Source: Spirochaetota bacterium (lineage in GTDB: Bacteria; Spirochaetota; JAGLSM01; JAKPMW01). Taken from it: a DNA stretch of 41,359 bases. The DNA lies in assembly GCA_031283155.1 (NCBI GenBank), contig JAITCI010000064.1, forward strand, positions 1 to 41,359, written 5' to 3'. Position 1 is the stretch's first letter, and each line of letters opens with the position of its first letter. The notes under the pieces are model-generated. The model did no database searches. It was not told where the DNA came from and worked only from the letters and a program-made list of their open reading frames with translations. Positions 1 through 7,254 of this stretch are shown here, in pieces. Position numbers and translations under genes: made by a program.

Positions 1-548
1 CGTTGGGCGCGACTGCGTGGAGGGATTATATGCGTTGCTTTGCAACGAACAGTATCGTCGCGGTAGCGACGCCTATAATTTTCCTCGCAGCCACGCCCGA
101 CCGGAGAGAGGGCGTAACAGGAGGTTCGCGCCCCGAGCGTTCCAGAAGTACGTACTCCTTCTTCTGGAAATGGATGGCGATTTTGGCTCGGGGCTGCGGA
201 GAAAGGTTTTAGGATGAGAGGGGCAACGGCAAGGAGGCCGTGTCCCGATGCTGTTCGTCGCGATAGCGACGATACAATCCATCTTTTCAGCCACGCCCGT
301 AGGGCGTTGCGCTTCCGAAGTAGGAGTACGTGCTTCGGAAAAGGATGTCGCTCTTGCGAGGGGGTAACGGAAGCCCTCGCCGCAGGCGAGGGCTGAAGTT
401 AGGGGGAGCATATGCCGATTACTTCGCGCTGATTGCGAAAAATTATCTGCAAGCCTTCCCCGTTCCCCCTGCTGTTCATTTTGGTTCTGTTTGTCAAACC
501 GCAGTGCCGGGCGCTATCTTTCCGTAGGGCGTGCATACGCCCGCAAAT
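1..548. repeat. Gene-free mosaic of palindromic repeats
   Basis: I see no credible gene here; the open frames are short and unlike any protein family. The stretch holds two diverged copies of a composite repeat, about 48-195 and 249-360. Each copy has the same order: a CGTCGC..GCGACG hairpin (56-71, 256-271), an ACGCCC..GGGCGT hairpin (93-115, 294-308), and a TTCCAGAAG..CTTCTGGAA (140-169) or TTCCGAAG..CTTCGGAA (313-340) hairpin followed by GGATG(G/T)CG. Copy 1 is enclosed by an outer stem CCCCGAGC (131-138) / GCTCGGGG (186-193). A further hairpin CCCTCGCC..GGCGAGGG lies near 374-391. Confidence 0.7.
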
Positions 549-621
549 GGTGGGCGTAGTTCAGTGGTAGAGCACCAGAATGTGGATCTGGGGGTCGCGG
601 GTTCAAATCCCGTCGCCCACC
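549..621 (+). tRNA. tRNA-His (anticodon GTG)
   Basis: The acceptor stem GTGGGCG (550-556) pairs with CGCCCAC (614-620). G549 is the extra G-1 typical of tRNA-His and faces the discriminator C621. The anticodon stem CCAGA/TCTGG encloses a loop with GTG at 582-584. The T arm GCGGG-TTCAAAT-CCCGT is intact. CCA is not encoded. Confidence 0.95.
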
Positions 622-704
622 CTCGTGTTTTGAAAATGCTATGCGCTTTTGGGTATAATTGAGTAATATTTTTTCGCTTGTGCAGGATTACTCTTGGGTG
701 AAAT

Positions 705-778
705 GCGCCCGTAGCTCAGGTGGATAGAGCGTCGGACTTCGAATCCGCAGGCCGCAGGTTCGAGTCCTGCCGGGCGCG
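705..778 (+). tRNA. tRNA-Arg (anticodon TCG)
   Basis: Acceptor GCGCCCG (705-711) pairs with CGGGCGC (771-777); discriminator is G778. The anticodon loop is CTTCGAA with TCG at 739-741, reading CGA and, by wobble, other CGN arginine codons. The T loop is TTCGAGT. CCA is not encoded. Confidence 0.95.
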
Positions 779-815
779 GAGTGTGCAAGGCGAAGCGAGG
801 GTAGCTGTACGTGAA

Positions 816-888
816 GGGCCGCTAGCTCAGCTGGTAGAGCAGCAGACTCTTAATCTGCGGGTCGAAGGTTCGAACCCTTCGCGGCTCA
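816..888 (+). tRNA. tRNA-Lys (anticodon CTT)
   Basis: Acceptor GGGCCGC (816-822) pairs with GCGGCTC (881-887, one G-T pair); discriminator A888. The stem GCAGA/TCTGC closes the loop CTCTTAA, giving anticodon CTT at 849-851 (AAG codons). CCA is not encoded. Confidence 0.95.
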
Positions 889-910
889 TGACTCGGCTTT
901 CAAAAAGCAG

Positions 911-991
911 GCGAGTGTGGTGGAATGGTAGACACGCCTGACTTAGGATCAGGTGCCTAGCGGCTTGGGGGTTCAAGTCCCTTCACTCGCA
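911..991 (+). tRNA. tRNA-Leu (anticodon TAG)
   Basis: Acceptor GCGAGTG (911-917) pairs with CACTCGC (984-990); discriminator A991. The anticodon stem CCTGA/TCAGG closes CTTAGGA with TAG at 944-946. A long variable arm (about 954-967) makes it class II, as expected for tRNA-Leu. CCA is not encoded. Confidence 0.95.
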
Positions 992-1016
992 ACATGGCCT
1001 GACCGGGTATTTTTTT

Positions 1017-1088
1017 GCGGGAATAGCTCAGTGGTAGAGCGCCACCTTGCCAAGGTGGATGTCGCGGGTTCAAGTCCCGTTTCCCGCT
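1017..1088 (+). tRNA. tRNA-Gly (anticodon GCC)
   Basis: Acceptor GCGGGAA (1017-1023) pairs with TTCCCGC (1081-1087); discriminator T1088. Stem CCACC/GGTGG closes TTGCCAA with GCC at 1049-1051. It is the last gene of the five-tRNA cluster; short spacers suggest co-transcription. The repeat mosaic begins immediately after it. Confidence 0.95.
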
Positions 1089-1448
1089 AAAACACGATGT
1101 TTTATGCCGCGCACGGTACAAGGATGTACCGGGTATGCGCGGCAGTACACGACGTAAGCGCTCCGCGCGCGGCACGATGCCGCGTAGTAGCGCGGAGCTG
1201 CGAAACACGATGTTTTATGCCCTGCGACAAGGATGTCGTGTCCCGAGCTGCTTCCGAAGTAGGAGTACGTGCTTCGGAATGGATGTCGCAAGCTAGCGAG
1301 GGGCGCACGGTACAAGGCGAAGTACTCGTAGGGTAATGTACCGGGTATGCGCGGCAGTACACGACGTAAGCGCTCTGCGTTTATGCCCTGTGGGTACGCG
1401 GCACGATGTCGCGTAGTAGCGCGGAGCTGCGAAACACGATGTTTCGCA
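1089..1448. repeat. Direct-repeat and hairpin mosaic between tRNA-Gly and the GlcD gene
   Basis: No gene is visible. A 40-bp stretch at 1124-1163 recurs identically at 1336-1375. A 47-bp stretch at 1169-1215 recurs at 1398-1444 with one mismatch. The small palindrome AAACACGATGTTT occurs three times (about 1090-1102, 1203-1215, 1432-1444); the last extends to CGAAACA-CGA-TGTTTCG. A TTCCGAAG..CTTCGGAA hairpin (1252-1279) is followed by GGATGTCGC, as in the 313-350 copy. TGCCCTGTGGGTAC at 1384-1397 belongs to a motif seen elsewhere in the window. Confidence 0.8.
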
Positions 1449-2852
1449 ATGAATGAAGGAACGATTGTGTCCTGGCAGGATGTTTGCCAATCTATCCGCG
1501 ATCAGCTTGGCGACGACGCAGTGTACACCGGAGAGGCGTGTATTCCTTACGCCGCCGACCGCTGGGCGAGAGGCGAAGCCCCGCCCGCCGTATTCCTGCC
1601 GCGCAATCCTGAGCAAACCGCCCGCATTGCCCGCACCCTCTACGAAGCCGGGCTTCCCTTTGTGGCGCGCGGACTCGGCACCGGTATGTCGGGCGGCGCT
1701 CTGCCGCTGGGCAAGGCCGCCGTCGTCTCGTTTGAACGCATGACGCGCATCGCGGCGCATCCCGAATCGCTTACGCTTGAAGCGGAACCGGGCGCTCTCC
1801 TGAAGGATATACAGACCGCCGCCGCCGCGCATGGACTCATGTATCCGCCCGATCCCGCGAGCGCGGAGGAGTGTTCCATTGGCGGCAATATCGCGGAGAA
1901 TGCCGGCGGTCTCTCCTGCGTGAAATACGGCGTTACCGGCGATTTTGTGCTGGCGCTTGATATTGTGCTGCCGGACGGGCGGACGCTTGTACTCGGAAGC
2001 CGCGCGCGCAAGGACGTCGCGGGTTTAGATCTGAAGCGCCTTATCATCGGGAGCGAGGGTACCCTCGCGCTCATTACGGGCGCTGTTCTGCGCCTCGTGC
2101 CGCAGCCGCAGGCCTCGGTGAGTTTTGCGGTCTGGTTTCGGGACGCCGCGTCGGCGGTCGAGAGTCTTCGGAAATTAATGCAAAGCGGCGTCACTCCGGC
2201 GCGCGCGGAACTGATCGCGAGCGCTTGCCTGACCATACTCGCGAATGAGGGCGTACCCGTGCCCGACGGTGCCGGCGCTCTCCTTTTGCTCTCGCTGGAT
2301 GGATCCCCCGCCGCTATCCGCGCCGAGCGCGAAGCCGCCGCTATCGTGCTTGGCGCACAGGCCATACGCATGGAGACCGCAAGCCGCGAGGACGAGGAAC
2401 GGCTCTGGAATATTCGTACCCGGCTTTCGCCGGCCATGAAAAAACTTGCGCCCATAAAGATCAACCTTGATATCGCCGTTCCGCTGGATCGCCAGGCCGA
2501 ATTTATTGCGTTTGCCGAGGATCTCGCGGCAGCGCGGGGGCGCATGATCGCGATCTTCGGACACGCGGGCGACGGGAATCTGCACGTGAATATTCTGCTG
2601 CGCGAAGAGGAGTATGCCGGCGCGCATGATTTCGCCGACATCATCTTCCGGCAAGCCGTCGCGCTGGGCGGCACCATCACCGGCGAGCATGGCGTGGGGA
2701 TCGCCAAATCGGATTGGCTTGGGCTGCGCCTCGATCCGCTTACCCTCGATCTCTGCCGCGCGATCAAGAAGCTCTTTGATCCCAAAAATCTGCTGAATCC
2801 GGGCAAGGCATACTATCCCGGACCCGATGCAAATATAGAAAGATTAATTTAG
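1449..2852 (+). CDS. glcD: FAD-linked oxidase, GlcD / D-lactate dehydrogenase family
   Basis: Flavin-dependent 2-hydroxyacid dehydrogenase of the GlcD/Dld type; it would oxidise glycolate, D-lactate or a similar acid and pass electrons to an unidentified acceptor. The PCMH-type FAD-binding domain covers roughly residues 45-220, with the glycine-rich RGLGTGMSGG near 74 and CSIGGNIAENAGG near 142. The C-terminal oxidase domain has GHAGDGNLHVN and the family hallmark TGEHGVG, ending in FDPKNLLNPGK. The length of 467 residues is usual. The frame stays open back to 1347, but that part is repeat DNA. ATG 1449 has no clear SD, while GTG 1467 lies six bases after AAGGA and may be the true start. No GlcE/GlcF or Etf partner is present, so the substrate is open. 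Confidence 0.88.
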   Translation: MNEGTIVSWQDVCQSIRDQLGDDAVYTGEACIPYAADRWARGEAPPAVFLPRNPEQTARIARTLYEAGLPFVARGLGTGMSGGALPLGKAAVVSFERMTRIAAHPESLTLEAEPGALLKDIQTAAAAHGLMYPPDPASAEECSIGGNIAENAGGLSCVKYGVTGDFVLALDIVLPDGRTLVLGSRARKDVAGLDLKRLIIGSEGTLALITGAVLRLVPQPQASVSFAVWFRDAASAVESLRKLMQSGVTPARAELIASACLTILANEGVPVPDGAGALLLLSLDGSPAAIRAEREAAAIVLGAQAIRMETASREDEERLWNIRTRLSPAMKKLAPIKINLDIAVPLDRQAEFIAFAEDLAAARGRMIAIFGHAGDGNLHVNILLREEEYAGAHDFADIIFRQAVALGGTITGEHGVGIAKSDWLGLRLDPLTLDLCRAIKKLFDPKNLLNPGKAYYPGPDANIERLI

Positions 2853-2912
2853 TACACGGATGTGCCGGTTATCAGCGGCTCAAAAATTTCTATAAAGTTT
2901 TTTCATAATGCC

Positions 2913-2941
2913 TTGCAGCAAATTGCGGCCTGGAGTACAAT
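2913..2941 (+). promoter_or_regulatory. Sigma-70-type promoter of the alpha/beta hydrolase gene
   Basis: TTGCAG (2913-2918) and TACAAT (2936-2941) are 17 bp apart. The expected start point falls on or next to the ATG at 2948, so the transcript may be leaderless; GGAG at 2932-2935 is too far upstream and would lie inside the promoter. Confidence 0.5.
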
Positions 2942-2947
2942 CAGCTT

Positions 2948-3898
2948 ATGAAACAGAACGAAAAATATTTTGAGAGTCACGACGGTGCCAAACTGCATCT
3001 GTATACCTGGTCGCCGAATACGCAGCCCAAAGCCGTGCTGCATATTGCCCATGGCATGGCCGAACATGCGCTTCGATACAAGGTTCTTGCGGAAAAATTA
3101 ACCGCCGCCGGAATAGAGGTGTGGGCGGCGGATCAGCGCGGTCACGGAAAAACCGCAGACCTCAGCAAAAACGATGCGGGGAAGGGCGGAATCCTTGGGC
3201 ACTGCGCTGATTCTGATACCTTTGCGCTTATCGTACAGGATATCCGCGCCCTTGTTACGGAGATTCAAAAAACACGCAAAAATATTCCCGTGTTTGTATT
3301 CGGGCATTCGTGGGGTTCTTTTCTTACTCAGAAATTTATTGAAGACCATTCGCAAAGCCTGGATATTCGCGGATGTATCTTGTCGGGAACGCGCGGTTCC
3401 GGCGGGCTACAGGTTTTGGCGGGCATTCCGTTTATGACCAAGCTAGCCTTTTTTCTCGGGGCGCGCAAAACATCCGTTCTCGCAAAAAATATCGCGGACG
3501 GTTCTTATAATAAACCCTTTAAGCCGAACCGCACGGAGTTTGACTGGCTGTCCCGCGACGAGAAGGAAGTGGATAAGTACATACAGGATCCCTTCTGCGG
3601 ATTTCTGTGTTCAGTGGGATTTTACCGCGATCTCGCAAAGGGTCTGTTTTCCATTCATCGTAAAAAAAATATCGCAAAGATAAAACAAACGCTGCCTTTG
3701 TACATTTTCTGCGGCAGCGCGGATCCCGTTGGTGAAATGGGAAAGAGTCCCGCAGCGCTTGTGCAAGCGTATCGCAGACATGGGATACAGGATCTGGAGT
3801 TTGTGGTATATCCTGACGCCAGGCATGAAACCCTGAACGAAACAAACCGGCAGGAAGTCATGGCAAATCTTCTTGCGTGGATGCAGAAGCATATCTGA
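2948..3898 (+). CDS. Alpha/beta hydrolase, monoacylglycerol lipase / lysophospholipase type
   Basis: Serine hydrolase of the alpha/beta fold (serine aminopeptidase S33 / Hydrolase_4 group), probably acting on lysophospholipids, monoacylglycerols or other small esters in the cytoplasm; no signal peptide is seen. Visible signs are the oxyanion-hole region HIAHGMAEH near residue 35, DQRGHGKT near 58, the nucleophile elbow GHSWGS near 118, the acid in CGSADPVGE, and the catalytic His in PDARHE near the C-terminus. The length of 316 residues is typical. It has its own promoter and is probably followed in the same transcript by the 44-residue gene at 3925. The substrate cannot be told from sequence. 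Confidence 0.88.
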   Translation: MKQNEKYFESHDGAKLHLYTWSPNTQPKAVLHIAHGMAEHALRYKVLAEKLTAAGIEVWAADQRGHGKTADLSKNDAGKGGILGHCADSDTFALIVQDIRALVTEIQKTRKNIPVFVFGHSWGSFLTQKFIEDHSQSLDIRGCILSGTRGSGGLQVLAGIPFMTKLAFFLGARKTSVLAKNIADGSYNKPFKPNRTEFDWLSRDEKEVDKYIQDPFCGFLCSVGFYRDLAKGLFSIHRKKNIAKIKQTLPLYIFCGSADPVGEMGKSPAALVQAYRRHGIQDLEFVVYPDARHETLNETNRQEVMANLLAWMQKHI

Positions 3899-3924
3899 CA
3901 CTTACTGAAGCCGGAGAGTTTAAA

Positions 3925-4059
3925 ATGGCTGAAGAAAATAAACCAGCAATGGGTCAATGCAAGGGATGCGGCACATCTCTTCCGGAAGACTACTTGAATC
4001 GGCACGAGGGTTTATGCCAGGTTTGCTACGCCGAACTCTGTAAAAAAAGAGGGAGCTGA
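3925..4059 (+). CDS. Small double-CxxC zinc-ribbon-like protein (44 aa)
   Basis: A tiny protein with two zinc-knuckle pairs, CKGCG and CQVCY, 23 residues apart, suggesting one zinc site. The start ATG at 3925 is preceded by GGAGAG with suitable spacing; the in-frame extension back to 3877 overlaps the hydrolase and lacks a ribosome site. It lies 26 bases after the hydrolase stop and is likely co-transcribed. The function is unknown; such mini-ribbons often mediate nucleic-acid or protein contacts. The spacing of the cysteine pairs and the good SD argue that it is real. Confidence 0.6.
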   Translation: MAEENKPAMGQCKGCGTSLPEDYLNRHEGLCQVCYAELCKKRGS

Positions 4060-4091
4060 CCTCCACTCTGCGCGCCGTTATGGGAAGCGGG

Positions 4092-5240
4092 CTACTTTTT
4101 TGCGGCGTCCTGTGCCATGCGCTGCAGACGCTGTTCCGCGCTTGTACCCGCGCTTCCGCTTCCGTCGAGTTCGAGACCGCGCTTATAGTCCGCTTCCGCC
4201 GCGCGCCTGTTGCCCAGGGCGATGTAGGCGTCGCCGCGCCGGACGTGCGCCCAGGCAAGATAATTTCCCGACGTTTTTATCGGGCTGTTGACGGCAAGGG
4301 TGAGCCAGCGCGCGGTTTCTTCATGATTTCTTTCGGCGGCGGAGGCTTTACCCAGGATGCAATAAAGCCGGAAACGCGGGATGTTCGTATATGTATTATT
4401 TTCTGCAAGAGCGATGCCCTCTTTGGCGATTTCCTTTGCCTTGTCATGCTGCCCTGAGCTGATCAGGTTTTCGGCGTATTGAAAACGAAATTCCGGATTG
4501 CGCGGGTACCGATCCATAAGATTTTTGGAGTAACGCGCGCCGGTTGAGCCGTCGCGCAAATCGTAGGTGTAAATGTAGGAGAGCGTTACCTCGGCCTCGG
4601 TGTTCGCGAATACCCCATTGCTTGCGACCTGCTGTAATTGTTCGAGTCCAAGCCTCCAATCTCCCTGTACGCCCAGAAATTTCGCGAGGCTGCGCATATT
4701 TGCGGGAAGCCGCCCCGCGTAAAAATTGAATATGCCATGCCCGAGCAGGACGTCCACGTCATCCTGAAAGGCATTGGTATTTTTTTGCAGGAGCTGAAAG
4801 GCCTCCCAGCCTGTGGTGATGGCGCGCGGCAGGTTGTTCTCCCCCAGAGCGTGCCGCCCGGAAAAGCCGAGACCGCCCGCGAGGTAAAAGATCCCGGCAG
4901 CGTCTTTGGGGTTGCGGGCGAGCAATGCGCGGGATTTATTGATCGCGACCTCGATATTCCGGATCAGGAGATCGCCGGAGCGCTTCATTTCGTCTTCCTG
5001 CGACCAGCGTATCCACCAGACCATGCCTGTAAAAAACCAGGGTGCCGGGTGATCCTGCCATTTGGGGAGAAGGCTCGCAAAATTGGTAAGGGCGGCCTCG
5101 TATTCAAGATTGTAGAGGTATTCAATCCCGCGCCGGATGGTTGCGGTTTCTTCCCCGGGCATTTCTATTCCGGCAGGGAACGCTTCTGTTGCTGTCAGGA
5201 GTATTCCGATGAGCGGCAGAATATACAATAAGGTTTTCAA
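4092..5240 (-). CDS. Secreted TPR-repeat protein
   Basis: A 382-residue protein with an N-terminal signal sequence (hydrophobic run LLYILPLIGILLTA, then a small-residue region) followed by helical tetratricopeptide-like repeats. Recognisable TPR units include the segment around RGIEYLYNLEYEAALTNF and the C-terminal ones around NLISSGQHDKAKEIA and AWAHVRRGDAYIALGNRRAA. It is probably periplasmic or surface-associated and used for protein contacts. The start is TTG at 5240, preceded by a G-rich stretch at 5246-5250; no ATG upstream is usable. It converges on the 44-residue gene and diverges from the receiver-PilZ gene. I do not recognise a specific function. Confidence 0.75.
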   Translation of the reverse strand: MKTLLYILPLIGILLTATEAFPAGIEMPGEETATIRRGIEYLYNLEYEAALTNFASLLPKWQDHPAPWFFTGMVWWIRWSQEDEMKRSGDLLIRNIEVAINKSRALLARNPKDAAGIFYLAGGLGFSGRHALGENNLPRAITTGWEAFQLLQKNTNAFQDDVDVLLGHGIFNFYAGRLPANMRSLAKFLGVQGDWRLGLEQLQQVASNGVFANTEAEVTLSYIYTYDLRDGSTGARYSKNLMDRYPRNPEFRFQYAENLISSGQHDKAKEIAKEGIALAENNTYTNIPRFRLYCILGKASAAERNHEETARWLTLAVNSPIKTSGNYLAWAHVRRGDAYIALGNRRAAEADYKRGLELDGSGSAGTSAEQRLQRMAQDAAKK

Positions 5241-5293
5241 ATGTGTACCCCCAGGATGTATATTCTAGGTGATCTTGTGTCTTCCGGTATATA

Positions 5294-5323
5294 GTGACAC
5301 AAAAAATGAATTTTTGATATGTT
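5294..5323 (+). promoter_or_regulatory. Candidate promoter of the receiver-PilZ gene
   Basis: GTGACA (5294-5299) and TATGTT (5318-5323) are separated by 18 bp, about 30 bases upstream of the GTG start at 5353. The match is moderate, and the AT-rich divergent interval offers other choices. Confidence 0.35.
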
Positions 5324-5352
5324 TATGAAAATAAGCATGGATGGAGACAAGC

Positions 5353-6117
5353 GTGGCGTGCATAATAGCAGCTCTTGAACCCGGCGAGACGGGCGATGAA
5401 TTCATCTCCGGTCTGCTGCCCAAGGGTTTTGAGGTGTATGTTGTGAATTCCAAGGAATCCCTCCTGAAGATTGCAGGCAGCCGCAATCCGGATCTTCTAA
5501 TCATCGACTATGACACTGACGAATATTCCAAAATTGCCGGACTTGAAGAGATCCGTTCCAAACCGGAATTGCGAACCAGCAGGATTGTGCTGTATTCTAC
5601 CGAGAGCGGGCTTGATTTTGTCAAGGCGACCATGCGTTTTGGGGTTGTTGGATATCTTCCCAAGCCAATCAGTATGGAGGAAATCGAAGAGCGTATCGGA
5701 CAGATCATCACAAGCTCCGCCGGCGGCGGGAAGCGGCGCGAATTTGTGCGTGTTAAGCCCGCGAGTCTCGAAACTCTGGATGTCGAACTCTTTTTAAGCA
5801 GCGGCAGCGCTTCCATCGGCGGCGAGGTTATGGACATCAGTATTGGCGGAGTGGCTTGCCGCCTGCGCAATCCCAAGCGCGCGGCTGAAATAGAAAACGG
5901 CCGCCTCTACCCGCGCATGGATATCGCGCTCTCGCGCGAGCAGCGCATTCAGGTGGGGGTTATCCCGGTTATCGCGCGCGGCGATACCGTCGCGTTTCGC
6001 ATCAGCCAGCTCAACGAGTTCGCGCTTCGCCTGCTCTGCAAATATATCCATCGCCGTCTGATCGAGGGCGAAGACGAAAACACCCCCGGCCGCGAAAAAC
6101 TTATGACTGTACTCTAA
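5353..6117 (+). CDS. Receiver-like domain fused to a PilZ c-di-GMP-binding domain
   Basis: Probable c-di-GMP effector. Residues 1-120 resemble a CheY-type receiver: LLIIDYD gives a likely phospho-acceptor Asp52, YSTES the Ser/Thr position near 82, and YLPKP the conserved Lys104. The acidic pair expected near the N-terminus is not obvious (ALEPGE instead), so phosphorylation is uncertain. Residues 122-254 carry PilZ signatures: KRREFVRV (RxxxR) and DISIGG (D/NxSxxG), the pair that binds c-di-GMP. I chose GTG 5353 because GGAG lies six bases before it; ATG 5341 in the same frame is the alternative and adds four residues. It may couple c-di-GMP to motility or envelope behaviour, but no partner is adjacent. 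Confidence 0.85.
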   Translation: MACIIAALEPGETGDEFISGLLPKGFEVYVVNSKESLLKIAGSRNPDLLIIDYDTDEYSKIAGLEEIRSKPELRTSRIVLYSTESGLDFVKATMRFGVVGYLPKPISMEEIEERIGQIITSSAGGGKRREFVRVKPASLETLDVELFLSSGSASIGGEVMDISIGGVACRLRNPKRAAEIENGRLYPRMDIALSREQRIQVGVIPVIARGDTVAFRISQLNEFALRLLCKYIHRRLIEGEDENTPGREKLMTVL

Positions 6118-6166
6118 GATGCGCCGCGCTGCGGCATGGACGCCGCACGTTAGCGCGGAGCAAGCG
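6118..6166. terminator. Hairpin between convergent genes
   Basis: A GC-rich dyad, CCGCGCTGCGGC / GCCGCACGTTAGCGCGG, fills the gap between the convergent receiver-PilZ and PDZ genes. It lacks a clear T run, so termination is inferred from its position. Its right half, GCGCGGAGC, recurs in the 1169-1215 and 1398-1444 repeats. Confidence 0.4.
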
Positions 6167-6712
6167 CTATTCCTTTGCAAGTTTCTCCAATACCGAGGTT
6201 TTCAGTTCCCGCATCTGGGCGGCATAGCGGCTTGACGATGGTACGGTCTGATCAAAATTATGGCAGAGCGCAATCGCGCGCTCAAAGTCCAGGGATTTTG
6301 CGGCAGCCGACGCCATGAGCCAGAGCTGCTCATCGCGCGGATACTCCCCGACGCGGACGCGCGCAACGAAAGTTGATCCATCCCGCGAATATCGTATCGC
6401 GACTACAGAACCGGGCAGACGGCGGCGTATATCGTCGATTATCTCCTCGGCGCGGAGTCCTGTGTTTTCCCCCACCTCCAACACCCTGTCGCCCACCCGA
6501 AGCCCGGCCTGATCGGCGGTGGATCCCGGGATCACCTCTGTGACCGCAACCCCCGCGCGCGTGTTCGAAATGCGCGCGCCCACTATCCCCCAGGGGCGGA
6601 AGGATGCGGGGTTTTCTTTTTGGCTCCGCTCGCCGGTTGAGACGCAGGCGGCGAGTATGATGATCAGGCCGAGCGCAGGCCGGAGTGTATTCAAAACATA
6701 TATTTTGTGCAT
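6167..6712 (-). CDS. PDZ-domain lipoprotein
   Basis: A 181-residue protein with a type II signal peptide ending in the lipobox LAAC (Cys23), so it should be lipid-anchored and periplasmic or outer-leaflet. Residues about 42-120 form a PDZ domain: the carboxylate-binding region near PWGIVGARI, then VTEVIPGSTADQAGLRVGDRVLEV, the usual PDZ core. The C-terminal part is helical, perhaps a short TPR. No protease domain is present, so it may be an adaptor or chaperone-like scaffold. GAGG lies 10 bases before the ATG. It diverges from the gene at 6804. Confidence 0.8.
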   Translation of the reverse strand: MHKIYVLNTLRPALGLIIILAACVSTGERSQKENPASFRPWGIVGARISNTRAGVAVTEVIPGSTADQAGLRVGDRVLEVGENTGLRAEEIIDDIRRRLPGSVVAIRYSRDGSTFVARVRVGEYPRDEQLWLMASAAAKSLDFERAIALCHNFDQTVPSSSRYAAQMRELKTSVLEKLAKE

Positions 6713-6756
6713 ACAAAAGTAACCTCTTTAATAAATATGCGCAATTCGCCGATTCT

Positions 6757-6762
6757 TATAGT
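6757..6762 (+). promoter_or_regulatory. Possible -10 box of the TPR-rarA operon
   Basis: TATAGT at 6757-6762 fits a -10 element; no good -35 is visible 16-18 bp upstream. If used, transcription would begin near 6769, which argues against a start codon at 6765 and for ATG 6804. Confidence 0.3.
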
Positions 6763-6803
6763 ATATGTCTACTATCGGCGCGCGCGCCTCGCTATCTTAT
6801 GGC

Positions 6804-7232
6804 ATGGGACAAAACCTGAGTGACACCGACCGGGTGGCTTTAATACGTAAGGGCAACGCCCTCTTCAACGACGGCAAGATTGAGGAGGCAAAGCGCTGCT
6901 TTTTAGCCGCGAAATACGGCGACGGGATAATCCGGGTTGCGGATCACTATTATTACGATTTGAAAAAGCCCGCAGCCGCGCTGATCCTGTACCGCCATGC
7001 CGGATACGCGCCCAAGGTGCAGGAGATCTGCGAGTCTATTGCCGCTGTCATCCGCACCCTGCTTGCGGAGGACGCATCAAACAGGCTGGAAGCCATTTTG
7101 CCTCCCGCCCGCGAAAATTCCTGGCAAGAACCGCGCCCGGCAATGGAAGAGCCGCCCGCCCCGGCAGCGATCCCGGATACTGCGGCCAGCTCTTTCCTTT
7201 CCAAACACAAGGTGAAACTCGCGGGACAGTAG
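6804..7232 (+). CDS. Small TPR-like protein upstream of rarA
   Basis: A 142-residue cytoplasmic protein of unknown function. The N-terminal half holds a TPR-like helical pair (VALIRKGNALFNDGKIEEAK, then LKKPAAALILYRHAGY); the C-terminal part is rich in Pro and Ala and probably disordered. An in-frame ATG at 6765 would add 13 residues, but the -10 box at 6757 and the composition favour ATG 6804; neither has a strong SD. It lies 22 bases before rarA and seems to be in one transcription unit with it and the next two genes. Confidence 0.65.
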   Translation: MGQNLSDTDRVALIRKGNALFNDGKIEEAKRCFLAAKYGDGIIRVADHYYYDLKKPAAALILYRHAGYAPKVQEICESIAAVIRTLLAEDASNRLEAILPPARENSWQEPRPAMEEPPAPAAIPDTAASSFLSKHKVKLAGQ

Positions 7233-7254
7233 CAGAGTCCGATTGGAGGATTGT

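Noticed and set aside
1-1448. CRISPR array
   Set aside because: The repeats are few, unequal in length and irregularly spaced, with no spacers of uniform size and no cas gene.
1640-2806. 388-codon open frame antisense to the GlcD gene
   Set aside because: Shadow of a GC-rich gene: Arg/Ser-rich low-complexity translation, no domain, no ribosome site.
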